Below, in pieces: positions 21,480 to 23,969 of a DNA stretch of 23,969 nucleotides. Source of the DNA: a virus; the IMG/VR virus record IMGVR_UViG_3300030109_001062, positions 1 through 23,969 of that record. One strand, given 5' to 3'. The notes under the pieces are model-generated. The model was not told where the DNA came from, did not search any database, and saw nothing but the letters and a program-made list of their open reading frames with translations. A program made the translations under genes and the position numbers. Positions within the stretch are counted from its first letter, which is position 1, and each line of letters opens with the position of its first letter.

Positions 21480-21755
21480 CTAAAAATAGTCTTGTCCTTT
21501 AATGTATTGTCGCTTTCTGTCGGGGTCAAGTACCTCTCTTCTAGTTAAATGACCTTCCACGTACATAGCTCTTTCTACATGGTCTAACGTATACCACTTT
21601 CCTGTGTCATCATAGATGGCTCTACGTACATAGAACACATCTGACTTAGGAATGTGTACCTTATTTACTCCTCTTACGTCATTATTAGCTAAAGTTCTGT
21701 AAAACTCCTCAATGACAGACTCTGTTGCATATAGTTTTACTTTATTTTTGTTCAT
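21480..21755 (-). CDS. Conserved marine phage protein, first gene of the leftward block
   Basis: This 91-residue protein begins at ATG 21755; a TTG six bases upstream is also in frame but I prefer the ATG. Its core (KLYATESVIEEFYRTLANND, VRGVNKVHIPKSDVFYVRRA, DDTGKWYTLDHVERAMYVEG, HLTRREVLDPDRKRQY) is a pattern I recognise from uncultured marine phages: YATE..I..FYR.LA...v.GVNKVyIPKSDVFY.R.AIY.DTGKWY.LDHVERAMY.EGHL.RR.VLDPDRK. No function is known to me. There is no Shine-Dalgarno ahead of it, and a terminator-like hairpin at 21789-21824 lies between it and the nearest promoter, so its expression may be controlled in the leader. Confidence 0.7.
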   Translation of the reverse strand: MNKNKVKLYATESVIEEFYRTLANNDVRGVNKVHIPKSDVFYVRRAIYDDTGKWYTLDHVERAMYVEGHLTRREVLDPDRKRQYIKGQDYF

Positions 21756-21788
21756 TGTCAATACTTATTTAGAGGGTAAAGGTAAAAA

Positions 21789-21824
21789 GTGTCGCAAAAT
21801 ACAACTAATTGTACGTTACGACAC
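21789..21824 (-). terminator. Terminator-like leader hairpin
   Basis: Sixteen-base arms (GTGTCG...CGACAC at the base) close over a four-base loop. In the leftward RNA there is one true mismatch and two G-U pairs, and five U residues follow immediately. This is a textbook intrinsic terminator, but it lies between the promoter at 21894-21922 and the first leftward gene, so it would act as an attenuator unless bypassed. It could also be an RNA-processing stem. Confidence 0.6.
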
Positions 21825-21893
21825 CTAAGTTACAACTTAATTACATAGATTAAGTCTTATTATAGGAGTTATACAGTTATAACTAATAATAAA

Positions 21894-21922
21894 ACTATAT
21901 CATATACAAATATATATGTCAA
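21894..21922 (-). promoter_or_regulatory. Strong leftward sigma70-type promoter
   Basis: TTGACA (21917-21922) and TATAGT (21894-21899) are separated by exactly 17 bases. The start would lie near 21887, about 130 bases before the first leftward gene. Shared words with the capsid promoter (GTGTTGACA, TGATATA) suggest the same polymerase reads both. A 10-base palindrome AGTTATAACT (21875-21884) lies just past the predicted start. Confidence 0.7.
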
Positions 21923-22045
21923 CACCTGTAGTTTAACTCTTAAAGTTTAATGACCTAAGTCCAGATGTCTTTTAGTTACTATGTTTTTATTTATTACATT
22001 TTTATTTGACTTTAAAGTTTAACTACCTCCTGCTCCTGCTACGCA

Positions 22046-22073
22046 GTTATACATATTTTAGAGGCTGTGTCAA
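22046..22073 (-). promoter_or_regulatory. Second leftward promoter
   Basis: TTGACA (22068-22073) and TATAAC (22046-22051) are separated by 16 bases. The spacing is slightly short but both hexamers are near consensus. It is in tandem with the promoter at 21894-21922 and would feed the same leftward block. Confidence 0.5.
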
Positions 22074-22150
22074 TAGAAAAACGTATATAGTGCGACAATA
22101 TGTACCACATACTATTATTATACTAGTTAGTACACTTTAATTGTGATCAC

Positions 22151-22180
22151 ATTCTAGTTTACACCTACATATTGTGTCAA
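22151..22180 (-). promoter_or_regulatory. Possible third leftward promoter
   Basis: TTGACA (22175-22180) and TAGAAT (22151-22156) are separated by 18 bases. The -10 is weaker than in the other two. Tandem placement is the main support. Confidence 0.4.
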
Positions 22181-22234
22181 TCCATAGATATAAATAGCTT
22201 CAAGAGCAAAAAACCTCGTGTGTGTACTTGTGTA

Positions 22235-22251
22235 TATACGTATAACGTATA
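22235..22251. repeat. Palindrome TATACGT-ATA-ACGTATA
   Basis: A perfect 7-3-7 inverted repeat, TATACGTATAACGTATA, lies just before the C-tract at 22254. The half-site ACGTATA recurs at 22081-22087 and 22564-22570, so it may be a binding site for a regulator or replication initiator. No protein partner is identifiable in the window. Confidence 0.5.
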
Positions 22252-22440
22252 GACCCCCCCTGTCCCTCGCCCCCCTTGCCTATCGACTAGTCAAAATTCT
22301 GTAGAATATCTATTGGCTAGGCTAGTAGATTGATAACTAATAATATTACTAGTGATTATCTATCACTTGCCTAATAAGAATATCTAGAAAGCACGATAAA
22401 AAAGAATTGAATGTTTAGTTTTAAAATTCATGCATACTAC

Positions 22441-22493
22441 ACCCCCCTAAAAAGTTATTCTAAAATAGGTATACCCCCCCTAAAAAAATATTC
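22441..22493. repeat. Direct repeat of C-tract/A-tract units
   Basis: Two near-identical units, ACCCCCCTAAAAAGTTATTC (22441-22460) and a 21-base version with one more C and more A (22473-22493), are spaced 32 bases apart, about three helical turns. The second unit runs directly into the palindrome at 22491. The C6-7TAAA word returns in the hairpins after the first rightward gene. Confidence 0.6.
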
Positions 22494-22507
22494 CCTACCG
22501 TAGGGAA
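22491..22507. promoter_or_regulatory. Operator-like palindrome, copy 1
   Basis: TTCCCTACCGTAGGGAA is a perfect 8-1-8 inverted repeat, 11 bases upstream of the rightward -35 hexamer. An identical copy lies at 23461-23477, and both are followed by AACTT. The position suits a repressor or activator site for the early genes; the binding protein is not seen in the window. Confidence 0.65.
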
Positions 22508-22517
22508 AACTTTTTAT

Positions 22518-22545
22518 TTGACACTGTTGAGAATTGCCCTATGCT
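22518..22545 (+). promoter_or_regulatory. Rightward promoter of the first early gene
   Basis: TTGACA (22518-22523) is followed after 16 bases by TATGCT (22540-22545). The -35 is perfect and the -10 is moderate, which fits a promoter that is helped or blocked by a factor at the adjacent palindrome. Confidence 0.5.
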
Positions 22546-22602
22546 AGTCAGTAGTTATACAAGACGTATAGCGTTTAACCTTTTAACAATCGGAGATTAA
22601 TT

Positions 22603-23187
22603 ATGACAAAATCAAACACAGCAAAAAAAGTACAAGCCCCAGTCGTTTCAGTAGACGGTCTAGTACATATTGGAAAAGATAAGTTTAGCCGCATTGATGC
22701 TGTTAACGTGATAGTGGACAACTTGAACGCTATGGCAAGCGATCAGATAGCTATCAAATCTTTTGGATTAAAGAATATTGATAGAATTATAATGAATGGT
22801 AAATACGATCTAGCTATTGAAGCTTCATTCGATACTACAGTGAATTATAAAAAGTGGAAAAGAGAAGCAAAAGATTTACCAGAGATTTATGTGCTAGCTA
22901 GTCAACGCCTATCTGAAATGCGAAATATAGCCGCTAATGCTCGAATAGCGAAACGCCTAGTTAAAGATAATCCAGAACTAGGTAACTTTGGTTCGCAAAA
23001 GATACTCAACACTTGTAAGAAAGATCCGAAATTTAAATCTATTAGCGGCAAACGGAAAAAACCTACTGTAAAAGTTAAAAGTAAAATTACGGCTAAGACA
23101 ATAGCTACTGATTTACTAGCTACTCTTAAGGCTAATAATATCGAATTGAAAAGCTTCTTAGTAGAGATAACTAATCTAACTAAGTAA
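22603..23187 (+). CDS. Early protein of unknown function
   Basis: This 194-residue protein is the first rightward gene, with a CGGAG ribosome site seven bases before ATG. It is basic and mostly helical. An N-terminal segment includes GLVHIGKDKFSRIDAVNVIV and a middle one LPEIYVLASQRLSEMRNIAA. The Lys-rich C-terminal linker KSISGKRKKPTVKVKSKITA is followed by a short helical end (TIATDLLATLKANNIELKSF). The composition suggests a nucleic-acid or host-protein binding early product, but I recognise no family. The gene is closed by two GC hairpins. The palindrome upstream suggests regulated early transcription. Confidence 0.7.
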   Translation: MTKSNTAKKVQAPVVSVDGLVHIGKDKFSRIDAVNVIVDNLNAMASDQIAIKSFGLKNIDRIIMNGKYDLAIEASFDTTVNYKKWKREAKDLPEIYVLASQRLSEMRNIAANARIAKRLVKDNPELGNFGSQKILNTCKKDPKFKSISGKRKKPTVKVKSKITAKTIATDLLATLKANNIELKSFLVEITNLTK

Positions 23188-23194
23188 GCCTATA

Positions 23195-23213
23195 GCCCCC
23201 CCTAAAGGGGGGC
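23195..23213 (+). terminator. GC hairpin copy 1
   Basis: GCCCCCCCTAAAGGGGGGC forms a seven-pair GC stem with a five-base loop, eight bases after the stop of the 194-residue gene. It is followed by TTATTAG rather than a solid T-run, so termination efficiency is uncertain. It is part of a 31-base unit (23190-23220) repeated identically 49 bases on. Confidence 0.55.
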
Positions 23214-23243
23214 TTATTAGCTACCCTATAGAGTTACACTATA

Positions 23244-23262
23244 GCCCCCCCTAAAGGGGGGC
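23244..23262 (+). terminator. GC hairpin copy 2
   Basis: The same 19-base hairpin as copy 1, again with TTATTAG after it. Together they form a double terminator or a tandem RNA structure between two early genes. Confidence 0.55.
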
Positions 23263-23337
23263 TTATTAGTTTGTATTCATAAGCTGTAAAGATAAGCTTT
23301 ATAGTTTAACGTAGAAACTAATTAAGGAGTATAAAGA

Positions 23338-23448
23338 ATGCTACATACATTTTTATTGAGACTGTTAATTTCAATAGCTATTATATTTTGTATAGTTTTA
23401 ACTATAATGCTGGCTATATCTTTCGGTATGTTTTTAAGTGTACCTTGA
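23338..23448 (+). CDS. 36-residue membrane peptide
   Basis: ATG 23338 to TGA 23448 encodes MLHTFLLRLLISIAIIFCIV and LTIMLAISFGMFLSVP, an almost wholly hydrophobic peptide with one or two Arg/His near the N-terminus. A strong ribosome site (AAGGAG, nine bases before ATG) supports expression. It could be an early membrane-acting peptide, for example one for superinfection exclusion; that is speculation. No family recognised. Confidence 0.6.
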   Translation: MLHTFLLRLLISIAIIFCIVLTIMLAISFGMFLSVP

Positions 23449-23460
23449 TAGCTAAAATTA

Positions 23461-23477
23461 TTCCCTACCGTAGGGAA
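23461..23477. promoter_or_regulatory. Operator-like palindrome, copy 2
   Basis: Identical to the 17-base palindrome at 22491-22507, including the following AACTT. It lies between the 36-residue membrane gene and the next early gene, 970 bases from copy 1, so one factor could control both units or loop between them. Confidence 0.65.
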
Positions 23478-23501
23478 AACTTAGAGCGTAACCTATGCCT
23501 A

Positions 23502-23531
23502 TTGACTATCAATATGTTTTAGTTGTATGAC
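23502..23531 (+). promoter_or_regulatory. Possible rightward promoter before the 90-residue gene
   Basis: TTGACT (23502-23507) is followed after 18 bases by TATGAC (23526-23531). Both are imperfect. The palindrome 25 bases upstream mirrors the layout of the first early promoter and is the main support. Confidence 0.35.
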
Positions 23532-23577
23532 TAATGGTACGCATAAATTTTAATTAAATATTAAGGAGAATAAAATA

Positions 23578-23850
23578 ATGGACTATGATATGCCCGAAAT
23601 TACAATAATGAAACGAGTAGATAATTTTATTGATGCATCTTATGATAAACAATTATTTGTAGAAGAAAAGAACGTGCATGGCACGACAAGATTTTATCCT
23701 GATTGTAGTGTCAGTAAATTCTTATTACTTATTAAACGTAGAACTTCTTTTAATGAAGATGACTTGAAAGAGTTAAATAAATATGGCTTCTCTTTTCACA
23801 AGAAATCTAAAGCTATATTCTTTAATAGAAAAGGAGATAGATTATCATGA
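23578..23850 (+). CDS. 90-residue early protein of unknown function
   Basis: The protein (MDYDMPEITIMKRVDNFIDA, then ARG/LYS-rich SKFLLLIKRRTSFNEDDLKE and LNKYGFSFHKKSKAIFFNRK-type end) has mixed alpha/beta character and no motif I recognise. The ribosome site AAGGAG lies nine bases before ATG. Its stop overlaps the next start by four bases (ATGA), so the two proteins are probably made together. Position among early genes suggests a takeover or regulatory product, but no function is claimed. Confidence 0.65.
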   Translation: MDYDMPEITIMKRVDNFIDASYDKQLFVEEKNVHGTTRFYPDCSVSKFLLLIKRRTSFNEDDLKELNKYGFSFHKKSKAIFFNRKGDRLS

Positions 23851-23969
23851 TTATATATGATGGCGCATCTATGATTGATGGCGTACCTATTATCTGTATT
23901 GCTACAGGTTTTAAATCTAATTCAAGTAACATAAAAACTGGTAGCATGATCCAGACTTGGATACTCGTA
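23847..23969 (+). CDS. Conserved phage protein, N-terminal part only
   Basis: The first 41 codons are visible before the window ends. MIIYDGASMIDGVPIICIAT, GFKSNSSNIKTGSMIQTWIL looks like the N-terminus of a conserved phage protein type (MIIYDGAS..DG.PIv.IATG...S.N.KTG.M.QT.Il) that I recall from marine and other phages, usually followed by a Cys motif outside this window. No function is known to me. The ribosome site AAGGAG lies in the end of the previous gene, and the ATGA overlap couples the two. Confidence 0.65.
   Translation, partial: MIIYDGASMIDGVPIICIATGFKSNSSNIKTGSMIQTWILV

Larger units (their letters stand above)
21762..22602. other. Divergent control region, possible replication origin
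   Basis: This 841-base AT-rich stretch separates the leftward and rightward genes and has no coding frame I can support. It holds leftward promoter-like pairs at 21894-21922, 22046-22073 and 22151-22180, and a rightward one at 22518-22545. It also contains a terminator-like hairpin (21789-21824), two palindromes, ACGTATA words, and C-tracts at 22254-22260 and 22270-22275. An origin is possible but not shown by sequence alone. Confidence 0.75.
23190..23269. repeat. Tandem 31-base hairpin repeat
   Basis: Two identical 31-base units lie at 23190-23220 and 23239-23269, each from CTATAG to TTATTAG with the GC hairpin in the middle. The 18-base spacer differs. Exact identity suggests recent duplication or strong constraint. 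Confidence 0.8.

Noticed and set aside
21756-21761. TTGACA overlapping the start of the first leftward gene as another promoter
   Set aside because: The nearest -10-like word (TATATG) is 22 bases away, too far for sigma70 spacing; it is part of the coding start region.
23190-23269. CRISPR-like repeat-spacer array
   Set aside because: Only two units with an 18-base spacer and a perfect GC hairpin; better explained as duplicated terminators or RNA structures.

Overview
The window is part of the genome of a tailed double-stranded DNA phage. It is AT-rich, densely packed, and very likely from a podovirus-like marine phage. The terminase, portal, scaffold and major capsid genes, the two gp11/gp12-type tail-tube genes, and many small Lys/Gly-rich proteins resemble what I know from HMO-2011-like phages and uncultured marine phage contigs. 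The host is not shown directly. A DUF1127 protein and a holin of the gene-transfer-agent type point to an alphaproteobacterium. I see no integrase, tRNA, rRNA, insertion sequence or CRISPR array.

Layout. Positions 1-21755 form one long leftward (minus-strand) block, which reads from right to left in three parts. (i) 21755-15554 is an accessory cassette: envelope-directed proteins with signal peptides or membrane segments, two likely virion beta-proteins, and several short strongly basic proteins. (ii) 15440-13757 starts from its own sigma70-type promoter. It holds a DUF1127 protein, two Gly-Met-Lys repeat proteins, a holin, a GH108 endolysin and a small conserved protein. (iii) 13760-1 is the packaging and virion block: small terminase candidate, a conserved HTH-like gene with no normal start codon, large terminase, portal, a 935-residue putative polyvalent protein, a 71-residue protein, a 569-residue virion-type protein, scaffold, a second strong promoter, major capsid protein, a 159-residue structural protein, and two tail-tube genes, the last cut by the window edge. 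Most joins are ATGA or TAATG overlaps, which suggests translational coupling.

Positions 21762-22602 are an 840-base control region with no gene. It has up to three leftward promoters, a terminator-like hairpin just ahead of the first leftward gene, recurring ACGTATA words (two of them forming a palindrome), C-tract repeats, and a perfect palindrome TTCCCTACCGTAGGGAA beside the rightward promoter. The rightward genes (22603 to the end) are probably early: a 194-residue unknown, two copies of a GC hairpin, a 36-residue membrane peptide, a second copy of the same palindrome, a 90-residue unknown and the start of another gene.

Most worth checking: the diverged polyvalent-type module in the 935-residue protein; the paired palindromes and other repeats of the control region; the terminase genes without ATG starts (one apparently ATA) and their 119-base overlap; hairpins placed between two of the leftward promoters and their first genes; the shared KGGL/KGGM basic C-terminal tails; and a 65-base stretch that encodes a membrane helix in one frame and a signal peptide in another.
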